This document shows positions 9,640 to 18,925 of a DNA stretch of 64,000 bases, piece after piece. Source of the stretch: BD2-11 sp965221785 (GTDB lineage: Bacteria > Gemmatimonadota > Gemmatimonadetes > Longimicrobiales > Gaopeijiaceae); assembly GCA_965221785.1 (NCBI GenBank), contig CBDCSR010000003.1:868001-932000 (forward strand). Reading direction: 5' to 3'. Made by a program: the position numbers and the translations under genes. Below the pieces are notes generated by a model. It searched no databases, had not been told where the DNA came from, and saw only the letters and a program-made list of their open reading frames with translations. Position 1 is the stretch's first letter; every line of letters begins with the position of its first letter.

Positions 9640-10914
9640 ATGGCCGTACAACACACGAACAGTGACGCCGCCAGGCTGGCCTCGCGTATTACGAGCCGGA
9701 TCCTGGTCCTGATGGCGGTTGCGGCGTGCGCGGATGCGCCGGCAGACTCGGACTCCGGCACGGTGGTGATCACGGGGATCGAGCAGGCCGGCGTTCCCGG
9801 CGCCGAAGAAGGCGCGGCACCGGAGCAACCGGCGGAAGCGGGCACACAACCCGCTGCAGACCCCGGAGCAGAAGCAGATGCGGCGGCTGGCGTTCAGCCG
9901 CAGGCGGGTGCCGAGCAGGAGGCACCCCAAACCCAGGCGACACTGGACTCTCTCGCCGCCCAGCTGAGTGATATCACTGCCGCGCAGCAGTTGATACTAT
10001 CGCGCCTCGACGCGATGGAGCAGGAAGGCGCCGCGGTTGCGGCCCCCGCCGACACCGCCGGCGTCGCCCTGGATCTGGAGGACGCGACGGAGGAGGTCCG
10101 AAGTCTCGGCGTGGGCATCTTCTGGTCGCTGGTCATCATCGTCATCTTTCATTTCCTGATCCGGGCGCTGGCATGGATCCTCGAGACGCTGGCCGAACGG
10201 AGCGTCAGGCGCCGCCTCACATTCAAGTGGCTCATCCCCATCACGCGCATGGCGCTCTGGGCGATCGCGGCCTATCTGATCCTGCGCACCGTCTTCCGCG
10301 TCGATGCCCAGGGCCTTCTCGCCGCGAGCGCCGCGCTGGGCCTGGCGCTCGGCATCGCCGCTCAGGATCTGCTCAAGAACGTGTTCGGGGGCCTGATCGT
10401 GGTCTTCGACCAGCCCTTCCAGGTGGGCGACAAGATCTCGGTCGGGGGGACCTACGGGGAGGTCGTGTCGATCGGGCTGCGGTCGACGCGCATCGTGACC
10501 GCCGACGACAACCTGGTGACTGTGCCCAACTCCCAGGTCGTGGAGGAGCAGGTCGCCAACGCCAACGCCGGGCAACTGAACTGCCAGGTCGTGACCGATC
10601 TCTACCTGCCCGGCCGCGTGGACGAACGCAGGGCCAGGGAGATCGCCTTCGAGGCCGCGGTCATCTCCCAGTACGTCTTCTTGAACAAGCCCATCGTGGT
10701 GCTGGTGAGAGACGAGTTCCGCACCACCTTCGTCACGCGCGTGAGGGTGAAGGCCTACGTGCTGGATCCCCGCTTCGAGTTCCTGATGCAGAGCGACATC
10801 ACCGAGCGCGCCCGCGATGGTTTCCGCGCCGCGGGGCTCATGCCGAAAGGCGACTGGTATCCGATGGTCGAGGCGCCGGAGGCGACCGTCCCGGGTGAGC
10901 GGAGCGCGCGATGA
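9640..10914 (+). CDS. MscS-family mechanosensitive channel with lipoprotein-like N-terminus
   Basis: A 424-residue protein from ATG 9640; a GTG at 9604 would add 12 residues. The N-terminus is a basic/hydrophobic segment ending in VAAC (Cys30), which fits a lipobox. An Ala/Pro/Glu-rich linker and a short coiled coil follow, then two or three TM helices. The MscS core is clear: LLAASAALGLALGIAAQDLLKN is the pore-lining helix, and FDQPFQVGDKISVGGTYGEV with NLVTVPNSQV is the beta domain. The long N-terminal part could be a cell-wall or outer-membrane tether, which is inference. Its stop overlaps the start of the next gene by four bases (ATGA), so the two proteins are probably made together. Confidence 0.9.
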   Translation: MAVQHTNSDAARLASRITSRILVLMAVAACADAPADSDSGTVVITGIEQAGVPGAEEGAAPEQPAEAGTQPAADPGAEADAAAGVQPQAGAEQEAPQTQATLDSLAAQLSDITAAQQLILSRLDAMEQEGAAVAAPADTAGVALDLEDATEEVRSLGVGIFWSLVIIVIFHFLIRALAWILETLAERSVRRRLTFKWLIPITRMALWAIAAYLILRTVFRVDAQGLLAASAALGLALGIAAQDLLKNVFGGLIVVFDQPFQVGDKISVGGTYGEVVSIGLRSTRIVTADDNLVTVPNSQVVEEQVANANAGQLNCQVVTDLYLPGRVDERRAREIAFEAAVISQYVFLNKPIVVLVRDEFRTTFVTRVRVKAYVLDPRFEFLMQSDITERARDGFRAAGLMPKGDWYPMVEAPEATVPGERSAR

Positions 10915-13900
10915 GTGACGCCCCAGCCCGCATGGCCGGCGCCGCGCCGGACGTGCCCGGCGACTCAGACATCGTCGCCCGTATCTCCGCCGCGGTCCAC
11001 GAGCCCTTGGCGGAGGTCTGGCGGCGCTACGAGGCGGACGTGTGGCTGCCCATGCGCCGTGCGCTGGAGGAAGCTGGAGCCGCGCACGGGCGAGCACTCG
11101 CCGCAATGGCCGATCAGGGACGGGAGGATGCATGCGAAGCCCTCGCGCGGTATCGCGAGCTGGTCTCGGATGAGGTAATCGAGCCCCTGCGGGTCGCCCT
11201 GGCCGGGCGCGCCTCGGCCACCGCACTGGAAGAATCTCTCGCTTCGACCGCGGATCGCACCCGGGCGTCGCTGGTGGAACTGCCAGCCGTCCTGCGGGCG
11301 CCAGCTTCCCGGTCGCCCGCCGCGCGCGTCTCCGGTGTCGGTACCATCCGCGCCATCAAGCGAGCCGCCGCGCGCGTGCTCGGCCCGGTGGTTTCGCGTG
11401 GCCAGGCGCGCCGTGTCGCGGTGGCCCGGCTGGCCCGCCAGCACCTCGACCAGATGGTCCTTCGTGCTCAGGCGACCGCCTTCCGCCGGAGCCAGCACGA
11501 CCGGGGCGAATGGCTCGGGCGCCTCGAGCGCGCCTGGGCCGACTGGGCGGTCGCCGTGTTGCAGCCGGCCGTCCCGACCGACGGGTCCCCGCCGCCCTCC
11601 GACCCTGCCTCGGAGGAGGAACGGCCGCATGACACCGAGACCCACCGCGCAGCCGGAGCGGCCCTGCAGGCTGAACTGCAGGCGCTCATCGAGGAGGTCG
11701 AACAGGCTGCCGGGAGCGCCTGGAGCGTCGACTTCGGGCAGCTGGAGGAGGCCCTGGCCGCCTCGGTGGCGGTAGCCGGTACCTTCGCGGCCGATCCGCC
11801 ATCCAGTCGGCCGGGTCCCGGACGCCAGCGGGAGCTGGCCGTGCAATGGGATGCCTGGGTGGAGGGAGCGGCGGCCCGGCTGGAGCTGTACCGGGGTCTG
11901 GTCTCGATGCGCCGCGACATCGAAGGGATTCTCGCCGAGCTGCGTGGAGACTGGTCGCGTGCCGTCCGCAACGCGGATGCGGCGCTGGCCGAAGTCGCGG
12001 CCGAACTGGGCCGAAGCAGGGAGCGGGTCGCGGGTCTGTCAACCGGCGATGAGGACCTGGCATCGATTCTGGAGACGGAGCGGCAACGCACCGATGGGGC
12101 GCTCGAGCGGCTCCGGGGCGAGCTGCCGGAGCCCGACGCAATGTTCGAGAGGCTGACTGCCACGGTAGAAGAGGCGATCCACGGTCTGGACGAGGTTCGG
12201 GAGCGGATGCCCGGGGCCCTGGCGCTTCACGACATTCCGGCGCCCGGAGATACCCCGAGAAAGCCGACAGCGGACCCCCGCACCGTGCGTCCGCGCGAGA
12301 CCTTCCTCCACGCGTTCGACCTCCTGCGCCGTGAACGCATGCGGGCCGCGCCTTCGGTAATCCGTAAAGCCATGCACCGGATTCGCTCGGAAGTCGCCGA
12401 GCTCCGGGAGGTGTCGGGGTACGGCTACGAGGCCGCGATCGCGGAAGCGAAGGACCGGCGCGATACCGACGCGCCACATCCCACCCTGCTGGTCGTCAAC
12501 GGTCTTACCCGCGCCGGCAACAAGGCCGCGAATGCGCGTGAGCTGGTGCGCGAGGCCCAGTCGGCGGCGGAGCGCAGGGTCGCTGCCGAGATCGCCGGCG
12601 GTTCGCGCCAGTTGATCGAACAGGTGACTGCGGACCGGATGACGGCGGGCTATCTCGAGGCGCGCACGGTTCTGGCGGCCGGGCTCGAGCGTGCATGGAA
12701 GCGGACGCGGCGGTTGTCGGCCCAGGCCGCTGCGGCCACCGCGGCGGCCGTGTCGTGGGCTCTGGAGTTTCTGCGGCCGCTCAGTGCAAGGATGGGCCTC
12801 GGTCCATCTGCCCGTACCGTCGTCGATCGCCGCGAGCACTCCCTCGCGTACGCAGACGAGTACCCGCCCGCGCTCCCGGTCGTGTACAGGCGCCTCTTCT
12901 CGCGGGAACCGCTGGTCGACGCGCGGTTGCTCGCGGGGCGCGAAGACACGCTGGCCGCGGTGGACGCGGCCTGGGCCCGGCGAGCGACCGGCGAGGCCAG
13001 GTCCCTCGTCGTCATCGCACCGCCCGGCGTCGGCGTGACCAGTTTCCTGAATGTCGTCACAAGCCGCCTGTCCGAAGAAGCGCCGGGCGGGGTGCGGCAG
13101 AGGTTCACCACCCGTGTGCACACGGAAGCAAGCCTCACGGCGTGCCTGGCGAGATGGCTGGAGCTCGGGGATGCGGGTGACCTCGGCTCGCTCGCGGACC
13201 GGGTGCTGGAGGCACCGCCGGCGTCGGTTCCGGACTTCGCCATCCTGGAGGCGACGGAACATCTGCACATGCGCGCGCCCGGAGGAGGCAGGCTGTTCGA
13301 GCGGCTCCTGACCTTCATGTCGCGCACCGAATCGAGGGTGTTCTGGATCGCGGCCATGACCTCGACGGCCTGGCAACTGGTCGAGAAGCGCGCCCCCGCC
13401 TTCGTGCACGACATCGAGCGGGTCACTCTGGGGGAACTGTCGCCCGAAGCGTTGCGTCAGGCGGTTCTGGCCCGGCACCGGCTGAGCGGGCTCCCTCTGC
13501 GCTTCGCGGAACCACACGACGGGAGGGCGCTGCTGCGGCGCCGGGCGCGACGGCTGCGGGGTTCCGGCAAGCAGGAGGGCCTGATCGAGTCCGACTATTT
13601 TCAGCGGCTGCACCGCGTTTCCCGGGGATCCCCCCGTCTGGCGCTGTTCTACTGGTTGCGCTCGGCGGACTTCGCTTCGACCGCGGGAAGTCTCCTCGTG
13701 CAGCCGCTGAGCACGCTGGAGTCGGGCATCGAGAGCCTGGATCGGGCGCAGAGCTTCGCCCTCAAGGCCATCCTCGACCACGGGACCCTGACCTCGCACG
13801 AGTACTGTGACGTTGCACGGAACTCGAGTGCCGGGAGCCTGCACATCCTCCGGTCACTGGAAGAGTGCCGGGTAATCGAGAAGGTCCAGGCCGCGGCCCG

Positions 13901-14021
13901 GGAGAAGCCCTCCGCGGAGAAGGCGACGGGAGACAACGCAGCCCGGTCCCGTTATCGCATCCGCCCGCTCATGATCGGCGCCGTAGCCGCCCATCTCAGG
14001 TCACGCAATATCCTGCACTGA
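10911..14021 (+). CDS. Large P-loop-like protein coupled to MscS, degenerate Walker A
   Basis: A 1036-residue protein of no family I can name. Residues ~1-600 are helical and charged, with several coiled-coil-like stretches and few hydrophobic runs. An Ala-rich segment near ~605-630 (AAAATAAAVSWALEFL) might touch the membrane. A nucleotide-binding-like module begins near residue 680. Its Walker A position reads APPGVGVTSFLN (~702-713), with Val where Lys is expected. DFAILEATEHLH resembles Walker B, and VFWIAAMTSTAWQLVEK resembles an AAA+ sensor-1 strand. The last ~120 residues look like a winged helix (KAILDHGTLTSHEYCDVAR). Four-base overlap with the MscS gene implies a shared function, possibly gating or signalling in response to envelope stress. 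Function is otherwise unknown. Confidence 0.8.
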   Translation: MSDAPARMAGAAPDVPGDSDIVARISAAVHEPLAEVWRRYEADVWLPMRRALEEAGAAHGRALAAMADQGREDACEALARYRELVSDEVIEPLRVALAGRASATALEESLASTADRTRASLVELPAVLRAPASRSPAARVSGVGTIRAIKRAAARVLGPVVSRGQARRVAVARLARQHLDQMVLRAQATAFRRSQHDRGEWLGRLERAWADWAVAVLQPAVPTDGSPPPSDPASEEERPHDTETHRAAGAALQAELQALIEEVEQAAGSAWSVDFGQLEEALAASVAVAGTFAADPPSSRPGPGRQRELAVQWDAWVEGAAARLELYRGLVSMRRDIEGILAELRGDWSRAVRNADAALAEVAAELGRSRERVAGLSTGDEDLASILETERQRTDGALERLRGELPEPDAMFERLTATVEEAIHGLDEVRERMPGALALHDIPAPGDTPRKPTADPRTVRPRETFLHAFDLLRRERMRAAPSVIRKAMHRIRSEVAELREVSGYGYEAAIAEAKDRRDTDAPHPTLLVVNGLTRAGNKAANARELVREAQSAAERRVAAEIAGGSRQLIEQVTADRMTAGYLEARTVLAAGLERAWKRTRRLSAQAAAATAAAVSWALEFLRPLSARMGLGPSARTVVDRREHSLAYADEYPPALPVVYRRLFSREPLVDARLLAGREDTLAAVDAAWARRATGEARSLVVIAPPGVGVTSFLNVVTSRLSEEAPGGVRQRFTTRVHTEASLTACLARWLELGDAGDLGSLADRVLEAPPASVPDFAILEATEHLHMRAPGGGRLFERLLTFMSRTESRVFWIAAMTSTAWQLVEKRAPAFVHDIERVTLGELSPEALRQAVLARHRLSGLPLRFAEPHDGRALLRRRARRLRGSGKQEGLIESDYFQRLHRVSRGSPRLALFYWLRSADFASTAGSLLVQPLSTLESGIESLDRAQSFALKAILDHGTLTSHEYCDVARNSSAGSLHILRSLEECRVIEKVQAAAREKPSAEKATGDNAARSRYRIRPLMIGAVAAHLRSRNILH

Positions 14022-14124
14022 TGGGACATCCTGGATATGGCACCTGTGCTCAGGGCCGGACGAATCCAAGTTCTCCCGGCGGCCCGCATGCCTTCCGTTG
14101 AGCTGCGGCGTGTCCTGGCATGGG

Positions 14125-15603
14125 TCAACATCGCGCGGGCGCGGACGCGGGGTCAGGATGGCAGGGCTGTCCTCCTCCCCTCCAGCCCTCATCTTTTCCC
14201 CTCCAGAGGCACAACATCGCATAGCCCCAGTCGATGCGTTCGCCCGTCCACAGCGAGTCGCCGGTCCAGGCGTCGATGCCGTCCTGGCCGTGCCAGCGGC
14301 CCAGACCGAAGTCCTGCACGGCGGGCGCCGAGGGGTCGCCGGGCACCAGGCCGCCGATGTCCGGGGAGGCGGGCACCACGGGCCGCCGAACGCCCAGGGG
14401 GTTGAGGAACCGCAGGGCTCCCGACTCGTCCATCTCCACCCGCCAGCCCCCTTCGTGGACCGCGCGGTGGTGGAAGGGACACAGGAGCACGAGGTTGTTC
14501 ATCGCGGTCTCTCCACCCTCGGCCCATGGCGTGATGTGATGGGCGTGGGTGCGCGCGCGCGACTCGCATCCCGGGAAGCGGCACCCGCCGTCGCGGGCCT
14601 CGAGCGCCTTGCGCAGCCTCCAGCCCACCGTCCTCCTGCGGCGCCCGACATCGAGCACGGAGCCGTCGGCTGCCCGCGCGATGGGCACGACCTCGGCATC
14701 GCATGCGAGCCGGGCAGACGTTTCAGCTGAAACGCTCGAGCCCTCCTCGGTGACCAGAGGGGCTGGCACTTCCTGCTCGTGCTCGGCCGGCTTCCGATGC
14801 TCCTCTCCTTTGAACGAGTGAATCACGAGTTGCACCTGAGGCTGCACGCGCTCTTCCAGCCACAACCCCAGCGCGTCGGCCCGGCGCTGTACCGCCGTCG
14901 TCTGGTGCTCGGTCCCGGCGCTGCGCTCGGCGCGGTAGAGCCGGGCTTCCGCCACCTCGAGCGCCTTGAGGAGCAGGGCGCCCACCTCTGGGCTGAGCCG
15001 GCCCCGCACTTCGTAGCTGCCGTCGTCGGTGAGCCACACCGAGAGGCCGCGGCGCTCCGCCCGAGCTGCCTCGGAGGCGTCGCCCCGGTCCAGGCGGCGC
15101 CAATGCCGGACCATGCGTTCCACGTGCGCGGTGGTGCCGTGGCGCGCGAAGTCGAGAAGCTCGGCCTCGTTTTCCGGGTTGGCGATGCGGGTCAGGGCCC
15201 GCACCTTCGAGTACGAGATCTCTCCCCTGGCGAAGGCTTCGGGGATCAGGGACAGGGAGGGCAGAGCCCGGGCCACGCGCACTTTCTCGCGGGCGGGACC
15301 GAGGGAGATGCCCGTGCGCCAGGAGAGCCAGTGAGCGCAGGAGCGGAACCCCTGCCAGCGTTCCTCTTCGTCGTAGACCTTCAGCAGGCAGAGGAGCCGG
15401 CAGGTGGCGGCGGTGATGTGGGCGCAGAGAAGGGCGATCTCGTCGCCGAGGGGATCGATGTCGGGGTTGAGCCCTGTGGAGATGGGCGTGATCGAAACAG
15501 GCGCGGTTGGGACGAGTGCGCTCGTGGCGGGCTGGCCTGGGGTGGGAGGAGTGGGCGAAGCAGGAACCGGGGCAGGTGCAACTGGAGCGGCGGCAGCGGA
15601 CAT
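14125..15603 (-). CDS. DUF222 / HNH endonuclease domain protein (13E12-repeat type)
   Basis: A 492-residue protein. After a Pro/Ala-rich N-terminus comes a DUF222-like helical region (LCAHITAATCRLLCLLKVYDE, SWRTGISLGPAREKVRVA). Near the C-terminus is an HNH nuclease fold with RDGGCRFPGC, HAHHITPWAEGG and LCPFHHRAVHEGGW. This two-domain arrangement is well known from 13E12-type repeat proteins; its biological role is uncertain, though selfish or recombination-linked roles have been suggested. A perfect AAGGAGGTGA site lies far (about 43 bp) upstream of the ATG at 15603, and no nearer in-frame start was found. Confidence 0.85.
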   Translation of the reverse strand: MSAAAAPVAPAPVPASPTPPTPGQPATSALVPTAPVSITPISTGLNPDIDPLGDEIALLCAHITAATCRLLCLLKVYDEEERWQGFRSCAHWLSWRTGISLGPAREKVRVARALPSLSLIPEAFARGEISYSKVRALTRIANPENEAELLDFARHGTTAHVERMVRHWRRLDRGDASEAARAERRGLSVWLTDDGSYEVRGRLSPEVGALLLKALEVAEARLYRAERSAGTEHQTTAVQRRADALGLWLEERVQPQVQLVIHSFKGEEHRKPAEHEQEVPAPLVTEEGSSVSAETSARLACDAEVVPIARAADGSVLDVGRRRRTVGWRLRKALEARDGGCRFPGCESRARTHAHHITPWAEGGETAMNNLVLLCPFHHRAVHEGGWRVEMDESGALRFLNPLGVRRPVVPASPDIGGLVPGDPSAPAVQDFGLGRWHGQDGIDAWTGDSLWTGERIDWGYAMLCLWRGKDEGWRGGGQPCHPDPASAPARC

Positions 15604-15645
15604 GGTCGTCTGATTCCGGGGGCTCTGGGATGATCGGTTGCTGAC

Positions 15646-15656
15646 TCACCTCCTTA
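15646..15656 (-). promoter_or_regulatory. Strong Shine-Dalgarno-like site distant from the DUF222/HNH start
   Basis: Reading the minus strand, TATAAGGAGGTGAG contains a complete anti-16S match. The annotated ATG is about 43 bases downstream, beyond normal spacing. A GTG inside the site itself is out of frame with the gene. The site might serve a short leader ORF or mark a misplaced start; I cannot decide. Confidence 0.4.
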
Positions 15657-15786
15657 TACACCGCTATTCGGTATTTGTTCGGTCCCCGCATCCCGAGATC
15701 GGGAGTGTTGGCGCCCGCGAGGCGCTCGCGGCCCGCGAACAAGCGCGTGCCAGCCCCGGCGAGTCGGGCGGCCGTCCGGCTGTTGT

Positions 15787-18700
15787 TCAGCGCGCCTCGT
15801 TCCCGAACCGCCCATACCGCAGGAAGAGGGCGGGAATGACGAACATGTTGAGGAAGGTCGATGTGATCAGGCCGCCGAGCACCACCACCGCGAGAGGAGC
15901 CTGAATCTCCCGCCCGGGCTCGCCGATGCCGAGCGCCAGCGGAATCAGCGCCAGGCCCGTGGTGAGCGCGGTCATCACGATCGGACTCAGGCGCTCCGTC
16001 GACCCTCGCCGGATGGCGTTCGGGAGGGGAAGGCCGTGCCCGCACAGGTGCTGGTACCGACTGACCAGCAGGATGCCGTTGCGCACGGCGATGCCGAACA
16101 GGGTGATGAAGCCGACCAGGGTGGCGACGTTGATGGTGCCGCCGATGAGCATCACCGTGGCGACACCGCCCGCGAGCGCCAGCGGCAGGTTGGCCATGAG
16201 CAGCACCGCCGTTCGAGCGTTGCCGAAGGCCCGCAGCAGCACCAGGAAGATCGCGGCGATGGAGAAGAACGAGAGAACGGTGATGCGCCGGGTGGCCGCC
16301 TGTCCGCTCTCGAACTGTCCGCCGTACTGAAGTGAGTATCCCTGCGGCAGCGCCACGTCCGCCGCGACCCTCTCCTGCAGCTCCGTCACCGCGCCGACCA
16401 CGTCGCGGCCGGCCACGTTCGCGCTGATCGCGATCTTTCTCTGGACGTTTTCGCGGCTGATGGTGTTGGGACCGCGCGCCGGCACGACGGATGCGAGCTG
16501 CGAGAGCGGAACGGCGGCGCCCGCCGGCGTCGACACGAGGGTGCTGCCGATGGCATCCGCGTCCGCGCGGTGCTCGTCGGCGTAGCGCACGACCAGATCG
16601 AAGGCGCGCTGGCCCTCCCGGATCAGCGAGACCTCCTCTCCCTGGAACGCCACGTCCACCGCAGCCGTCAGCGAGCCCGGGGTGACGCCGTAGCGGGCCA
16701 TGGCGCGGCGATCCGCCCGGACCTGGAGCTGCGGCACGTCCGCCTGCCGTTCGACGGCGATGTCCACCAGGCCGGGGACCTGGCCGGCTGCTGTCTCGAT
16801 CTGTGCCGCGATGTCGCGCAGCGACTGGAGATCCGGCCCGAACAGGTTCACCGCGATGGCCGCGCGTGTCCCGGAGAGCATGTGGTCGATGCGGTGGCCG
16901 ATGGGCTGACCCACCGTGATGCTGGTGCCCGGAAACCCGGTAAGGTCGGCGCGCAGCTCCGCCAGGACGTCGTCCAGGTCGTTATCGGCCAGGTCGAGGC
17001 GCGCGTCGATCTCGGAGGCGTTGGGGCCCTGCGCGTGCTCGTCCAGATCCGCCCGCCCGGTCCGCCGCGAGGTGGAAACCACCGCGGGATGGTCCAGCAG
17101 GCGCCGTTCCACTCGTGCTCCAATCCCGTCCGACTCGGCAAGCGAGGTTCCCGGAAGGCTGACCACCGAGATGGTCAGCGAACCTTCCCGGAACGGCGGC
17201 AGGAACTCGCCGCCCAGCGAGGGAATCAGGGCCAGGGTGCCCAGCAGCAGCACACCCGCGCCCGCCACCACGACACCCGAGCGGCGCAGGGTCCATTCCA
17301 GGAGGTTTCCGTATAGGCGCTGCACGCCGCGCAGCAGCCAGGGTTCCTGCTTTTTCGCCAGCGAGCGATCCTCCGACAGGAGCAGGGAACAGAGCACCGG
17401 GGTCACGGTGACCGCCACCAGCAGGGAGGCCAGAATGGCCACGATGTAGGCCTGGCCGAGCGGGCGCAGCATGCGGCCCTCCACCCCGGACAGGAAGAAG
17501 AGCGGCACGAACACGACCGTAATGATGATGGTCGCGTTGACGATGGGATTACGCATCTCGCGCGCCGCGTCCCGGATCAGCGGAAGCGTCGCTTGCCGCA
17601 TGTCCTCCGGCTGCTGCCGGTTGCCGCGCAGCCTCCGGTAGGCGTTCTCCACGAAGATGATGGCGTCGTCGACGAGGGCGCCGATGGCGATGGCCATCCC
17701 CCCCAGGGTCATCGTGTTGATCGTGCCCCCGAGCAGGAGCAGGGCGATGACGGCCAGCGCGAGCGACAGGGGAATCGCCAGTACGGAGATCACTGTCGTG
17801 CGCAGGTTCCAGAGGAAGAGGAACAGGATGACGACGACGAGCACCGCCCCGTCGCGGAGCGCCTCGACCACGTTCTCGACGGCGAGCGAGATGAAATCGG
17901 CCTGGCGGAAGATGGCCCGCGCGAACGAGACGCCCGCGGGGAGTTCGGCCTCGATGGCGTCCAGCTCGGCGTCCACGCGCTCCGTGAGCTCCAGCGTGTT
18001 GGCGCCCGGCTGTTTCTGAATCGAGAGGATGACGGCCGGCTCGGCGTTTACCGCGGCCGTCCCGAATCGGATCTTCGGGCCGATGCGCACGTCGGCGACG
18101 TGCTCGATCAGCACGGGCACGCCGTCGCGCACCGCGACGACCGTGAGGCCGATCTCCTCCAGACCGCGCGCGCGTCCGAGGCCCCGGATGAGGACTTCCC
18201 GGCCCCCGGAGCGGTACACTCCGCCGGAAACGTTGCGATTCGATGCGGCGGCGGCGGCGAGCACCTCGTCCAGCGCGATCCCGTACGCCCGCATCCGGCC
18301 GGGATCGACCAGAATCTGGTACTGGCGTACTTCGCCGCCGATCGGAATCACCTGCGACACGCCGGGCACAGCCAGCAGCCGGCGCCGCACCGTCCAGTCC
18401 GCGGCGGTGCGGGCCTCCATGAGCTGCGCTTCCGGCGCGGTCATGCCGACCAGCAGGATCTCGCCCATGATCGAGCTGACCGGGGCGAGGACGGGTGCCG
18501 CCACGTCGTCGGGGAGTTGCGCGACCGCGAGCTGGAGCCGCTCGTTCACGATCTGGCGCGCGCGGAAAAGGTCCGTGCCCCAGTCGAAATCCACCCAGAC
18601 GATGCTGATGCCCTGCGCCGAGCTGGACCGCACCCGGCGTACTCCCGGGGCTCCGTTGACGGCGGTCTCGACCGGGAAGGTCACCAGGCTCTCGACCTCT

Positions 18701-18912
18701 TCGGGCGCCAGGCCGTGGGCGTCCGTGAGCACGGTGACGGTGGGGGCGGTGAGGTCCGGAAAAACATCGACGGGGAGGGTTGCCGCAACCCATCCCCCAC
18801 CGGCAAGCGCAATCGCCGCGGCGCCGACGGTGAGCAGGCGGTGCCGGAGCGAAGCGCCGACCACCGCATCGAGCATGCCGGTCCGCTCCCGCTCGGTGGG
18901 CGTCGAGGCCAT
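15787..18912 (-). CDS. CzcA/CusA-family RND heavy-metal efflux permease (second system)
   Basis: A 1041-residue RND pump from ATG 18912; a second Met at 18876 is also possible. The opening LPVDVFPDLTAPTVTVLTD and TM4 motif GALVDDAIIFVENAYRRL place it in the HME-RND group. It is of a different subtype from the first pump (GTMVDAGIVMVEN). The C-terminal half has the second RND repeat with the GFITLFGIAVRNGILLVSRY segment. The start lies 13 bp after the adaptor's stop and it is the last gene of a channel-adaptor-pump operon. Metal specificity cannot be read from the sequence. The His-containing C-terminus of the adaptor is compatible with divalent cations (inference). Confidence 0.92.
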   Translation of the reverse strand: MASTPTERERTGMLDAVVGASLRHRLLTVGAAAIALAGGGWVAATLPVDVFPDLTAPTVTVLTDAHGLAPEEVESLVTFPVETAVNGAPGVRRVRSSSAQGISIVWVDFDWGTDLFRARQIVNERLQLAVAQLPDDVAAPVLAPVSSIMGEILLVGMTAPEAQLMEARTAADWTVRRRLLAVPGVSQVIPIGGEVRQYQILVDPGRMRAYGIALDEVLAAAAASNRNVSGGVYRSGGREVLIRGLGRARGLEEIGLTVVAVRDGVPVLIEHVADVRIGPKIRFGTAAVNAEPAVILSIQKQPGANTLELTERVDAELDAIEAELPAGVSFARAIFRQADFISLAVENVVEALRDGAVLVVVILFLFLWNLRTTVISVLAIPLSLALAVIALLLLGGTINTMTLGGMAIAIGALVDDAIIFVENAYRRLRGNRQQPEDMRQATLPLIRDAAREMRNPIVNATIIITVVFVPLFFLSGVEGRMLRPLGQAYIVAILASLLVAVTVTPVLCSLLLSEDRSLAKKQEPWLLRGVQRLYGNLLEWTLRRSGVVVAGAGVLLLGTLALIPSLGGEFLPPFREGSLTISVVSLPGTSLAESDGIGARVERRLLDHPAVVSTSRRTGRADLDEHAQGPNASEIDARLDLADNDLDDVLAELRADLTGFPGTSITVGQPIGHRIDHMLSGTRAAIAVNLFGPDLQSLRDIAAQIETAAGQVPGLVDIAVERQADVPQLQVRADRRAMARYGVTPGSLTAAVDVAFQGEEVSLIREGQRAFDLVVRYADEHRADADAIGSTLVSTPAGAAVPLSQLASVVPARGPNTISRENVQRKIAISANVAGRDVVGAVTELQERVAADVALPQGYSLQYGGQFESGQAATRRITVLSFFSIAAIFLVLLRAFGNARTAVLLMANLPLALAGGVATVMLIGGTINVATLVGFITLFGIAVRNGILLVSRYQHLCGHGLPLPNAIRRGSTERLSPIVMTALTTGLALIPLALGIGEPGREIQAPLAVVVLGGLITSTFLNMFVIPALFLRYGRFGNEAR

Positions 18913-18925
18913 CAGCCGGTATCCG

